Of a stretch of DNA of 64,000 bases, positions 36,001 through 43,267 are shown piece after piece; position 1 is the stretch's first letter; each line of letters opens with the position of its first letter. The position numbers and the translations under genes are program-made. The DNA is taken from NCBI GenBank assembly GCA_034933285.1, contig JAYFNT010000013.1, positions 32,229 through 96,228 of the forward strand. Reading direction: 5' to 3'. This stretch comes from RPRC01 sp034933285. GTDB taxonomy: Bacteria > Desulfobacterota > Desulfuromonadia > Geobacterales > Geobacteraceae. The notes under the pieces were generated by a model, which was given only the letters and a program-made list of their open reading frames with translations, ran no database searches and was not told the DNA's origin.

Positions 36001-37429
36001 TGAACGAAACCATCAAAGCGATCGCGACTGTGATGGGAAGGGCCGCCACGAATTCCCCGACTGATCCGGTAATGATGAGGAGGGGGAGAAACGAGGCAAC
36101 GATCGTCACCGTCGCGGTGAAGACGGGAACCACCACACCAGTCGCCGAGCGCCAGGCCGCTTCCGCTCTCGGAACCTTACGGTCGAGAAGCTCCACATAG
36201 TTGTCCGCGATCACAATGGCGTCGTCCACGACAATCCCGAGCACGACTATCAGAGCAGCTATCGACACCTGATGCAGTGCGATTCCAAGGGCGTTCATCG
36301 CGCCCAAGGTTGTGCAGAGGGTGACCGGAATTGCAAGCGCGGCGACCACTGCGACACGGATCGGCAGTAGGACCATCGTCACGAGGATCACGGCGCCGAT
36401 CGCAAGCATGAACTCATGGCTTAGCGAAGACATGCGGTTCTTGACGACTTTTGGCTGGTTTGCGACCAGGTCGAGCTGAATATCCGGCGGGAGCAAGGTC
36501 CTGAAACCGGCATACAATTGATCGATCTGCTCGCCGAGCTGAACGATGTTTTTCCCCTTTTGCATCTCGACGGACAGGAGTATGCACGGCTCGCCGTCAT
36601 GGCGGACCAGGAAGGTCGGGTCTTGGTACCGGCGCTCGACATTGGCGAAGTCGCGGATATATACCGGCTGTCCGGTTTTGGATACGTCGACCAGGACATC
36701 GCGAATCTGATCTTCTGTCGTGAAAATACCGGTCGTCCTCATCTGAATCCCGGCGTTATCCGTCTCGAACTTTCCGGCGCCTTCGATGACATTCCGTTGC
36801 TGCAGCGCCTGGGCAACCTGGTGCGGATTCGCAAAATACTGCGAGACCCTTTCCAGGCTGCTGGTAATCCAGACCTCTTCGCTCTGTCCGCCGTAGGTGG
36901 CGAGTTTCCCCACATCCCGGACCGTGCGGAGTTGATCCTGAATCCGGTCGACATAATCACGCAACTCCCGGTAGCCGTAACGCTTCCCGTGCACCGCGAT
37001 CAGCATCGCGACGGTGTCGCCGAAGTCGGAGTTCACGATCGGGCCGCGGACTCCGGCTGGAAGCTCGGTTGCGCGGGTCTCATTCAATTCATGGCGCAGT
37101 TTGGACCAGAAAAGATCGGCGTTTTTTACATGATCTTCCAGCTCGACATTGATGACGACCAGTCCGGGTCGGCTCGTGGAAAATGTTCTTCCTTTCCTGA
37201 CTTCGGGAAATTTGAAGATGTGCCTCTCAAGGGTTTTGGTTACCTGCTTTTCCACCTGCTCCGAGGTGGCTCCGGGGTACAGGGCAACAACCAGGCCGGT
37301 TCTTATTGTTATCGTCGGGTCTTCCGTGCGCGGCATGTCAAAGAAAGCATGAAGTCCGACGAAAACCATCAGAACCGTCAGGATCACCGTTACCGTCGGA
37401 TACCGCAAAGAGGACTTGATGGGATTCAT
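33026..37429 (-). CDS. RND efflux pump fused to a TolC-type outer-membrane protein
   Basis: One uninterrupted frame of 1467 codons joins two proteins that are normally separate. Residues 1 to about 1017 are a complete RND permease: N-terminal membrane segment, two large periplasmic loops, and the proton-relay TM4 motif GIVVDDAIVIADN. Residues about 1045-1467 are a full TolC-family protein with its two helical repeats (LPAAIDLARRQNRSL at the start of the first). Between them, 1018-1044 looks like an intact signal peptide: basic SRKPKTAAHR, hydrophobic IALVAIGVVALAG, and an ASA cleavage site. An RND C-terminus is cytoplasmic, so this segment could export the TolC part and let signal peptidase separate the two. 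It overlaps the adaptor stop (TGATG). Confidence 0.93.
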   Translation of the reverse strand: MNPIKSSLRYPTVTVILTVLMVFVGLHAFFDMPRTEDPTITIRTGLVVALYPGATSEQVEKQVTKTLERHIFKFPEVRKGRTFSTSRPGLVVINVELEDHVKNADLFWSKLRHELNETRATELPAGVRGPIVNSDFGDTVAMLIAVHGKRYGYRELRDYVDRIQDQLRTVRDVGKLATYGGQSEEVWITSSLERVSQYFANPHQVAQALQQRNVIEGAGKFETDNAGIQMRTTGIFTTEDQIRDVLVDVSKTGQPVYIRDFANVERRYQDPTFLVRHDGEPCILLSVEMQKGKNIVQLGEQIDQLYAGFRTLLPPDIQLDLVANQPKVVKNRMSSLSHEFMLAIGAVILVTMVLLPIRVAVVAALAIPVTLCTTLGAMNALGIALHQVSIAALIVVLGIVVDDAIVIADNYVELLDRKVPRAEAAWRSATGVVVPVFTATVTIVASFLPLLIITGSVGEFVAALPITVAIALMVSFIVAVMLTPILCRFFIKKGLHDPENQGQEEAKKKFNVLDRLQAGYQVLIRWFMSRKRLAVLVGVVAFVSGIVLFATVREQFFPSAERNQFVIDVWMAQGSRIESTDAVMRRIEKRLASKSDVVHYATFVGQSAPRFYYNVNPQQPDPAYGQFIVNTKSVEVTSRLVGELRPELAKLAPEALVIVKELQQGEKMEAPVEVRISGDDIGELKRLGSQVQAILSSVPFSIYVHQDFFNDSCMLDVNINNELANRLGITDSSVSRTLKGAFDGGPVSTFWEGDRPVTIMLRLDQDSRASFSDIQDSYMTSQLTNARVPLRSIATLDPEWQTSRIVRRNGVRTITVRGFVKQGWYGSDLLKEAQPGIEAIRLPLGYRIEYGGEKMNRDDTFPQMIVALGISLLAIFLVMLVQFRTIADPLVVMSSIPLAVPGAALGLVITHNPFGFTAFLGMISLTGIVVRNAIILVDYIKEKLAEGQSLEQAATDAGTRRLRPIFLTSMAAAVGVTPMILSGSSLWSPLASVIAVGLICSMFFTLLVVPVLYVIVKSRKPKTAAHRIALVAIGVVALAGQASAGQMNLTLPAAIDLARRQNRSLKISMHKIEESRQRIASARSRFFPQLSNESSYMGLSDRQLVTIPAGSLGTVPGLGPFPTQDTKINQGSNALFISSTTLTQPVTQLFKINEGHEVAKAESEIAESDARKTEDEIIFSVHQFYYGLLIAQKQKAAAQSALAAAQEGMRESKDAVKAGNVLDVVLTQSKVQLLQNRQTLLTAEIQASDLMSELDDLLGLPPDTELVLAEIEDAPPAPQPFQKYLLGALSRNPELQAAKDSVAKAGHAVRAARDEYIPDISLFARHIYQDGSPFVADNVGIFGAQMTWNIFDCGFRRGVVGQKKSQLAQAEENAKRIEQRLNVEITKAYRKLEQTRTLMDVTSEALKLQRENLRLSANRLKAGTITAARYAESVAAVSKAEFDDLQANLGYRLALADVDRISGGLSR

Positions 37430-38559
37430 CAGCGGGTCTCCATGACAGTCGCGGCAGCCTTCCCTCCCGAAGCTTCGGTTGTCGTCAACGAAACCAAAGC
37501 ACCGTCTCGGAGCCGTTCCTGGCCTGCGAGGACGACGGAGTCTTCTCCGGTAAGGCCTCGTTTGATTTCGATTTCTCTGCCGTACAATCCACCCGTTTCA
37601 ACCCTTCTGGCGTAGACCCGCTTCTGGGCCGGGAAATACATGTAGACCATCCTTGCGCCTTGCGGGTCGCGCACAATCGCCTCGATCGGCAGCGCGAGCA
37701 GCCTCACGGTCCTGTCCCCGCGAATCCTGGCTTCGGCTACCATGCCGATTCGGAGAGTATGCTTCGGATTCGGAATGGTGATGCGTGTCATGAAGGTCCT
37801 GGTTCCAGGATCGGCTGAAACATTTATGATCCGCACGCTCCCTTCGAACGATTCCCCCGGCATCGCCGGCAACGTGACCGCGGCCTTCTGACCCACCCGT
37901 ACAAGATGGATGTCGGTCTCGGGCACTCCGACGCTGACTTCCACTGTATCGAGTTTCACGATTTCGAATGCGGGTTGTCCAGGACTCGCCATCTGACCCG
38001 GCTCCACCGACCGCCTGGAAACAAAGCCGTTTACCGGCGCGCAAAGAGTCGCGTCAGAAAGATGCTTACGGGACAGCTTTTCCGAGGCAACCGCCTGCTC
38101 GTACTGTTGCAGGGCGGAATCATGCGCGGCCTTGAATTTCTGGTAATCGTTCGGCGCCAGGCTTTTCGAGTCGTACAGCATTTTCATTCGCCTATGCTCA
38201 TCCTCGGCACGTTTATAGCCGACCCGGGCCTGGTCGGATTGCGCCTTGGCTGCTGCCAGTGCCAATCGGTATTCGGTCGGATCGATGGAGGCGAGGATCT
38301 GTCCCTTTTTGACGTAATCACCTTCACGGGGTCCGACCGAGACTACTCTGCCGGACACAAGAAAGGACACGTTCGAAGGGGCGTCGGGAGAGGCAACCGT
38401 TCCGCTGACCGATATGGACTCGTGGTCCTCCCTCGGTTGCGGCTTGCCGATTTTAACCGGCATTGGAAGACTGACCGCCTGTTCGTCCTTTCTGCTTGAA
38501 GAACAAGCTGGAACAGTCACAACCAGCCCAGCTACAATTAATAGAACCAGTTGCTTCAT
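37429..38559 (-). CDS. RND periplasmic adaptor lipoprotein (membrane fusion protein)
   Basis: Bridges the RND pump and the outer-membrane channel. The 376-residue product has a lipoprotein signal (MKQLVLLIVAGLVVTVPAC, Cys19 as the lipidated residue), a lipoyl half (GRVVSVGPREGDYVKKGQILASID), an alpha-helical hairpin (about 95-150, AAAKAQSDQARVGYKRAEDE), the second lipoyl half (LCAPVNGFVSRRSVEPGQMASPGQ), then beta-barrel and membrane-proximal domains. GGGGGAAAG supports ATG 38559; the frame to 38604 is an unsupported extension. First gene of a two-gene operon with the RND-TolC fusion. A palindrome shared with tetR lies 65 bp upstream. Confidence 0.92.
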   Translation of the reverse strand: MKQLVLLIVAGLVVTVPACSSSRKDEQAVSLPMPVKIGKPQPREDHESISVSGTVASPDAPSNVSFLVSGRVVSVGPREGDYVKKGQILASIDPTEYRLALAAAKAQSDQARVGYKRAEDEHRRMKMLYDSKSLAPNDYQKFKAAHDSALQQYEQAVASEKLSRKHLSDATLCAPVNGFVSRRSVEPGQMASPGQPAFEIVKLDTVEVSVGVPETDIHLVRVGQKAAVTLPAMPGESFEGSVRIINVSADPGTRTFMTRITIPNPKHTLRIGMVAEARIRGDRTVRLLALPIEAIVRDPQGARMVYMYFPAQKRVYARRVETGGLYGREIEIKRGLTGEDSVVLAGQERLRDGALVSLTTTEASGGKAAATVMETR

Positions 38560-38623
38560 GAACTTTCCCCCTAGTTCTTGCTGAATTTGGGCAATAGCGA
38601 TCAAGTTATCACCGATTACTAAA

Positions 38624-38636
38624 TTAACAATGTTAA
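38624..38636. promoter_or_regulatory. Putative TetR operator upstream of the efflux operon
   Basis: TTAACA-A-TGTTAA, a perfect 6-1-6 palindrome 65 bp upstream of the adaptor ATG. The same palindrome occurs upstream of the tetR gene (39321-39333). Confidence 0.6.
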
Positions 38637-38655
38637 GTGAAAGTGAAAAAATTTT

Positions 38656-39276
38656 CTACCCGGTCCCCTTGCGGGCCAATCCAGCCAATGAAAGGTCAAG
38701 ACCTGTTTCGATCAGTTTCTCACGCTCTACCCATGGAAAGTCGGGACGGCCAATCAACAAGGCTACAATTCCATGAATATGCGCCCAGATGGTCTGAAAA
38801 ACGGTCTCGGGATCGAGCGTCGATGCCGACTCAAAAAGGACATCCTTCACCATGTTACGCATCAATTTGCACAATTTGTTTGCAGCGCTTCCTTCTTCCA
38901 AAATGCTTGCCATGCTGACATATTGGGAAATATCGGCCATATAGATTATTTTGTATCGATCCGGTTCCGAGAGACCAAAGTCGATATAGGCGCGTATGGA
39001 AGAGCGCAATCGCAGGAACGTGGATTGCTCGCTGCTGCCGGCCGCGCTTATGGACTCAAATTGACGCTCAAGCGCCTCTACGCAGAGGTGATGGAGAATA
39101 TCTTCCTTGTTTATAAAATAGTGATAGATCGTGGTGGGGGAATATTCAATTTGTTCGGCAATGCGGCGCATGGAAAGATGTGCATATCCGTTGGCAAGCA
39201 GGATTTCTCTCGCAGCATCGAGAATCTGCTGACGAAGCGACTCCTTCTGCCGCAGTTTTCGCTCAATTATGCTCAT
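38656..39276 (-). CDS. TetR-family repressor of the efflux operon
   Basis: The 206-residue product has an N-terminal TetR helix-turn-helix (about 12-60: ILDAAREILLANGYAHLSMRRIAEQ, SPTTIYHYFINKEDIL) and an all-helical ligand-binding domain with IWAHIHGIVALLIG, typical of the TetR C-terminal subgroup with a WHG-like motif. It lies upstream of, and co-directional with, the adaptor-RND-TolC genes, 96 bp before the adaptor ATG. Identical 13-bp palindromes before both tetR and the adaptor gene suggest it represses both. The effector is unknown; drug-like or solvent molecules are usual for this arrangement. Confidence 0.9.
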   Translation of the reverse strand: MSIIERKLRQKESLRQQILDAAREILLANGYAHLSMRRIAEQIEYSPTTIYHYFINKEDILHHLCVEALERQFESISAAGSSEQSTFLRLRSSIRAYIDFGLSEPDRYKIIYMADISQYVSMASILEEGSAANKLCKLMRNMVKDVLFESASTLDPETVFQTIWAHIHGIVALLIGRPDFPWVEREKLIETGLDLSLAGLARKGTG

Positions 39277-39320
39277 TTATACACTCTACCAGGCAACATA
39301 AAATAACATGCATAATATAT

Positions 39321-39333
39321 TTAACACTGTTAA
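39321..39333. promoter_or_regulatory. Putative TetR operator upstream of tetR
   Basis: TTAACA-C-TGTTAA, the same 6-1-6 palindrome as at 38624, centred about 50 bp upstream of the tetR ATG in an AT-rich promoter-like stretch. The remainder of the 306-bp gap (39334-39582) shows no gene; only the Shine-Dalgarno of the nitroreductase (GAGGAG near 39570) was recognised. Confidence 0.6.
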
Positions 39334-39582
39334 TATCTACTGTCAACGGCAAAAAAACATCTCTTACCAGTGCCCGACCTGGAAACGTTGGGAAATCGAA
39401 AATTCAGGGTCATACCCATTCGTATATGGCCTTTTTCTTTACCGGATACCATTTTCGATTTCGCCAGGGACTTTGTCAAGAGTCCGTGCGAGCGGGAGCC
39501 GCTGAAAATGCGGTTGATAACAAACTGTCCGGTCTGTATGGTATGATTGATGTGCTTGTAAAGAACTCTGAGGAGCAATAAA

Positions 39583-40182
39583 GTGAAATCAAACGAAACA
39601 ATGCGGACAATTGAAGCGCGTCGAAGCACCAGGACATTTGCATCCCGGGACATTCACGAGGATGACATTATCAGCATACTGAAAGCGGCCAACCAGGCGC
39701 CTTCAGCACATAATAAACAGTCCTGGAGGTTTATTGTCATTCGCGGCGCCAGGAAACAGGCGCTTGCCAGCCTGGTAAACGAGAGAGCCGGTCAATTCGG
39801 GAAGCCTTCTTCGACTCTTCTTCGGATGGCTGCGCGGAGCATCTCCAGCGCTCCCGTTGTCGTTGCTGTCGTGAATACGGGCGAATTGGTGAAACATGGA
39901 ACAAGATCGTTTGAAGGCGTTGCCGACATTTCCGGGTTGTTCCGGACCATGGAGATTCAAAGCTCCGCAGCTGCCGTGCAGAATATGCTGCTCGCAGCCG
40001 CTTCCCTCGGGCTGGCAAGCGTCTGGCTCGGAATTCTCTGCCTCATCACCGAAGATGTTCTTACGCTTCTGGATGTACATGAGGGTGAGTTCATGGCTGT
40101 GGTACCCATAGGATATGCGCAGAGAAAAAGTGCTGCCCCGCGTAAGAAGCCGCTGGAAAATATCGTGAGCTACCTGTCGTGA
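39583..40182 (+). CDS. Nitroreductase-family FMN oxidoreductase
   Basis: NAD(P)H-dependent flavoprotein of the nitroreductase fold; substrates could be nitroaromatics, quinones or flavin itself. The 199-residue product has the family's N-terminal FMN motif IEARRSTRTFASRDI, QAPSAHNKQSWRFIVI, the central QSSAAAVQNMLLAAASLGLASVWLG and a C-terminal VVPIGYAQRK. The start is GTG at 39583, supported by GAGGAG about 9 bases upstream; an ATG at 39601 (six codons later) is the alternative. Monocistronic in appearance, divergent from tetR. Confidence 0.88.
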   Translation: MKSNETMRTIEARRSTRTFASRDIHEDDIISILKAANQAPSAHNKQSWRFIVIRGARKQALASLVNERAGQFGKPSSTLLRMAARSISSAPVVVAVVNTGELVKHGTRSFEGVADISGLFRTMEIQSSAAAVQNMLLAAASLGLASVWLGILCLITEDVLTLLDVHEGEFMAVVPIGYAQRKSAAPRKKPLENIVSYLS

Positions 40183-40278
40183 CAATTGTGAAACTTTATG
40201 TATAAAGGACGGTTTAAGACAGGATGTTTTGCACGCGCCATAATAGGAGTGGAATAGGCCGGGGAAAAGGGGGGAATC

Positions 40279-40752
40279 ATGGAGAACATATCGAAGAAGG
40301 TTTCTCAGTCGAGCGTGGTGCTGGGGCAGATGATGTTGCCGGCAGATACGAATCCGGCAGGTAACGTACACGGCGGGACAATAATGAAACTGATCGACAA
40401 TGCAGCTTATGTCGTGGCTTCGAGGCATACCGGCATGAACGCGGTAACTGCCTCGATCGACAGGCTGGATTTCCATTGCCCTGTGTACCTGGGCAATCTG
40501 GTCACATTGAAGGCCAGCATGAACAGGGCCGGCAGAACTTCCATGGAAATAGGGGTTAGGGTTGAAGCGGAAGACCTGAAGACAGGCGAAGTGAGGCATA
40601 CGGCATCGGCGTATCTTACCTTCGTTGCACTGAACAACGAAGGTAAGCCGACTGCCGTTCCAGAACTGGTCGCCGAAACGGATGAAGACAGGAGAAGATC
40701 TGCCGATGCAGCCTTCAGGTATGAGGCCAGAAAATCCGCGAAAAAACAGTGA
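40279..40752 (+). CDS. Acyl-CoA thioesterase, YciA/BFIT-like hotdog
   Basis: Hydrolyses acyl-CoA to free acid and CoA (cytoplasm). The 157-residue protein has the hotdog hydrolase signature NPAGNVHGGTIMKLIDNAAYVVASRH (Asn/His/Gly near the N-terminus of the central helix, Asp40 within it), SIDRLDFHCPVYLGNLV and a C-terminal strand TASAYLTFVALN. The C-terminal 25 residues are charged. A GGGGG-type Shine-Dalgarno precedes the ATG. It follows the nitroreductase by 96 bp in the same direction. Chain-length preference cannot be read from sequence. Confidence 0.88.
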   Translation: MENISKKVSQSSVVLGQMMLPADTNPAGNVHGGTIMKLIDNAAYVVASRHTGMNAVTASIDRLDFHCPVYLGNLVTLKASMNRAGRTSMEIGVRVEAEDLKTGEVRHTASAYLTFVALNNEGKPTAVPELVAETDEDRRRSADAAFRYEARKSAKKQ

Positions 40753-40853
40753 AAACGAACATGACGCTGTTGGTACAACCTATTGATTATACACCAGGGA
40801 AAAAAATAATAACAGACTGTTCTTTCACTTCTGAATGGATATACTTTAAATCA

Positions 40854-40867
40854 AGGTAGCGCTACCT
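40854..40867. promoter_or_regulatory. 14-bp perfect palindrome AGGTAGCGCTACCT
   Basis: It lies in the 392-bp gap between the thioesterase and the MATE gene, 82 bp before the small ORF at 40950. It could be an operator or the base of an RNA hairpin. The stretch 40868-40949 between it and the ORF contains no gene. Confidence 0.4.
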
Positions 40868-40949
40868 GAATAAGAACGACGCAGGCAAAGGAGCTGAATC
40901 GTATCAGGAGAAGTCCAACGCGGTAATGATGCAAAGACAGGAGGACCCT

Positions 40950-41015
40950 ATGAACGAGGACACTCCACCGGGCTGTTTCCCAAAATACATGAAAAGAATG
41001 TATACAGGCTGCTGA
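40950..41015 (+). CDS. Candidate 21-residue peptide gene
   Basis: Short ORF (MNEDTPPGCFPKYMKRMYTGC) preceded by an excellent Shine-Dalgarno AGGAGG 6-7 bases before the ATG and followed 45 bp later by an intrinsic terminator. It has two cysteines and a basic C-terminal half. It fits an independently transcribed unit between the thioesterase and MATE genes, with a palindrome and an approximately 80-nt leader before it. I do not recognise the peptide; it could also be a leader peptide or chance. Confidence 0.4.
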   Translation: MNEDTPPGCFPKYMKRMYTGC

Positions 41016-41059
41016 ATATGCCTGCGACCCATGAAATGGGTAAATTCTAAATAATACAA

Positions 41060-41095
41060 AAAGAGGCCCGCTTTTTTAGAGCGGGCCTTTCATTT
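41060..41095. terminator. Intrinsic terminator, probably bidirectional
   Basis: 9-bp stem AGGCCCGCT / AGCGGGCCT with a T-rich 7-nt loop, flanked by an A-run and TTTCATTTT. It would end the small-ORF transcript, and the MATE transcript from the other side. Confidence 0.8.
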
Positions 41096-41144
41096 TCCGG
41101 TTTGAGCCGGTGTCCGGTCCTTGCTACAAGCGGACAGGGTTGTT

Positions 41145-42485
41145 TCACGGGCCTTCATTTTCCCGCAAATTCAGCATCCTGCCGGACCACCAGATTCCGA
41201 TCAATCCGCACAACAGGTCGGTTGCCAGCCTTCCCCAGAAGATCCCCTCAAGTTCTAATAAAATGCTTCCGGCTATGGAAAGTGGTATCAGCAGCACGAC
41301 GACGCGCAAAATGTTGAGCATGGATGCCTGCACAGGGTAATGCGCGCCCGTGATCATGAACCCCGCGTAGCGGTGCACCTCCAGCATGCCGTATCCCATG
41401 CAGGTAATGTAGATGAAAGAGCACAGGACCTCTGTTACGGCCCTTTCTGTCGAGAATATTCTGGCCATGGGTTCCGCAAATATGATGAACAGGAAGCCGA
41501 TGAAAATGCCGTATGACACCGCGAATGTCATGGTCACCTTGCGTGCCTGCCTGATCCTGTCCAGCCTGCCGGCTCCGAAGTTCTGCGCAACAAAAGGAAT
41601 GAGCGACATGCCGACGGCCATCGGTATCATGAAGGCGAACATTTCTATTCGGCTGGCAACACCCATGGCAGCAACCGCTGTGTTGCCGTAACCGGCTGCG
41701 AGTTTTGTAATGACGGCGGCAGATATGGGAGTCAGTATCATGCCGAGAGCGCCGGGAATGCCGAACTTGAGAATTTTCCGGGATGATTGAAAAAGCTGGC
41801 GTGGCGAAAGGTTGTCTGCGCTGACAAGCCCCATTTTGAAGACGAGGATATAAACAGCGACAGCCAGGGCCGCGGCCTGGGAAAGTATTGTCGCCAGGGC
41901 GGCGCCGACGATACCCATCTTCGGCATGCCGAATCTGCCGAAAATCAGCCCGATGTCCAGGAATACGTTCATAACCGTGCTGCCGACCATGAGGATGCTG
42001 ACGGCTTTCGTGTTGCCGGTGCTCATTATTATGTCGGAAGTGACCATCTGGAGCACCATGATGATGGCGCCCAGGTACCATATCTTCATGTAGCGCACGG
42101 TCATGTCGAGAACTTCGCCGGATGCGCCCAGCCTTGAGAAAAGGGGAATGACGGTCAGCATTCCAAGTGCGGTTACCGCAGCGGCAAAAAGAACCGAGAA
42201 GATGAGTGCGTGGGTCGTGATTGTCGCGGCTTTTTCGCGGTCCCTTTCGCCAATGGCGTGCGCCACAAGTGTCAGTGCCCCGCTGCCGAGTCCACGGGTC
42301 ATGAACATGAGGAGCATCACGACCGGGAAGGTGAAAGAAATGGCAGCGAGCGCACCGGTCCCCAGCCTGGAGACAAACCATGCATTTGTGAGGTTGTACA
42401 TGTTGATGGCAAAAGTGCCGGCAAGCATCGGTATCGCCATCCGGAAAATTGTTTTCGTTACGCTTTCATTCACAAGTTTTGACAT
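41145..42485 (-). CDS. MATE-family multidrug/cation antiporter
   Basis: Inner-membrane exporter of the MATE family, usually Na+- or H+-coupled. The 446-residue product has about 12 hydrophobic segments arranged as two homologous halves. Family markers include NLTNAWFVSRLGTGALAAISFTFPV near the N-terminus, GLGSGALTLVAHAIGERD, and AAVAMGVASRIEMFAFMIPMAVGMSLIPFVAQNFGA in the second half. The start MSKLVNESVTKTIFRMAIPM is typical of the family. It is separated by about 100 bp from the SRAP gene upstream on the same strand. Substrate not predictable. Confidence 0.92.
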   Translation of the reverse strand: MSKLVNESVTKTIFRMAIPMLAGTFAINMYNLTNAWFVSRLGTGALAAISFTFPVVMLLMFMTRGLGSGALTLVAHAIGERDREKAATITTHALIFSVLFAAAVTALGMLTVIPLFSRLGASGEVLDMTVRYMKIWYLGAIIMVLQMVTSDIIMSTGNTKAVSILMVGSTVMNVFLDIGLIFGRFGMPKMGIVGAALATILSQAAALAVAVYILVFKMGLVSADNLSPRQLFQSSRKILKFGIPGALGMILTPISAAVITKLAAGYGNTAVAAMGVASRIEMFAFMIPMAVGMSLIPFVAQNFGAGRLDRIRQARKVTMTFAVSYGIFIGFLFIIFAEPMARIFSTERAVTEVLCSFIYITCMGYGMLEVHRYAGFMITGAHYPVQASMLNILRVVVLLIPLSIAGSILLELEGIFWGRLATDLLCGLIGIWWSGRMLNLRENEGP

Positions 42486-42582
42486 GGCTGGAATTTACGG
42501 ATCTGTCATTTCGTATGGATTTTGATTTTACACACAAAAGGCCGGGTTTTAAGCGGTGGTTATCATGGCATGGGAGGAAGCT

Positions 42583-43260
42583 TCAATGGGGAGCTTGAAG
42601 GGGAACGACGGCCTCCGGGGTTTCAATGGACGGCTTGTTGATCAGCGCCGATACTTCCCATTCCTGCAGCAGTTCAGCCGGGTAGGGCTGGTAGAGCCGC
42701 TGAAGCTTTTCTGGTTTGTTCATTGAACGGTCGAGCCAGAGGTTGAATTCGGTAGGGTGGAGGATCACCGGCATACGTTCGTGCAGAACCGAAATGAGAC
42801 TGTTTGCGGTCGTGGAAAGGACGGAGCAGGTTTCCAGCACCTCTCCTTCAGGCGTCTTCCAGTAATCCCAGATTCCGGCAAAGGCGAGCGGGGAACCGTC
42901 GCGCATGGAGATGTAATGGGGATGTTTGCCTGATGGTGTCGTGGCCCATTCAAAGAACCCGCTGGCCGGAATGATGCACCGCCGGGCCCGTATTGCCAAC
43001 CGGAAGGCCGGTTTTTCGTGTACGCTTTCGCTGCGGGCATTGATCATGCGGCTGCCGATGGAAAGGTCCTTTGCCCAGTGGGGCACGAGGCCCCAGCGGA
43101 CAAAGGACAGGTACCGCCCGTCGGTAGCGGCGTTGCGGATTATGGCAACCTGCTGGCTCGGGGCTATGTTGTAACGCGCCTGAAGGTGTTCAGGAAAAGT
43201 GACGCCGAAAATTTCGGTCAGCAGTTCGGGGGGAATCGTCAAGGTAAATCGTCCGCACAT
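42583..43260 (-). CDS. SRAP/YedK-type abasic-site protein (HMCES family)
   Basis: Forms a stable thiazolidine crosslink with abasic sites in single-stranded DNA, protecting them. The 225-residue product has the invariant MCGRFTL start (catalytic Cys2), RYNIAPSQ, the MINARSES motif with the DNA-binding Asn/Arg and Glu, CIIPASGFFEW, and the catalytic His in LHERMPVIL. Length is normal. It starts 7 bp after the end of the dehydrogenase gene upstream, so the two are probably co-transcribed. Confidence 0.95.
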   Translation of the reverse strand: MCGRFTLTIPPELLTEIFGVTFPEHLQARYNIAPSQQVAIIRNAATDGRYLSFVRWGLVPHWAKDLSIGSRMINARSESVHEKPAFRLAIRARRCIIPASGFFEWATTPSGKHPHYISMRDGSPLAFAGIWDYWKTPEGEVLETCSVLSTTANSLISVLHERMPVILHPTEFNLWLDRSMNKPEKLQRLYQPYPAELLQEWEVSALINKPSIETPEAVVPLQAPH

Positions 43261-43267
43261 ATCCTGG

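Noticed and set aside
36518..37615. Long plus-strand frame of 365 codons opposite the RND and adaptor genes
   Set aside because: It is the antisense shadow of two strongly supported genes, spans their junction and has no recognisable domain or ribosome site.
40868..40949. c-di-GMP-I (GEMM) or glycine riboswitch before the small ORF
   Set aside because: Pieces such as GCAGGCAAAGG and ATGCAAAG recall conserved cores, but no GNRA-capped stem lies between them and the order does not fit either class by eye.
41248..42381. 377-codon minus-strand frame overlapping the MATE gene
   Set aside because: Same strand, different frame; His/Arg-rich and without hydrophobic segments, whereas the MATE frame has the full family pattern.
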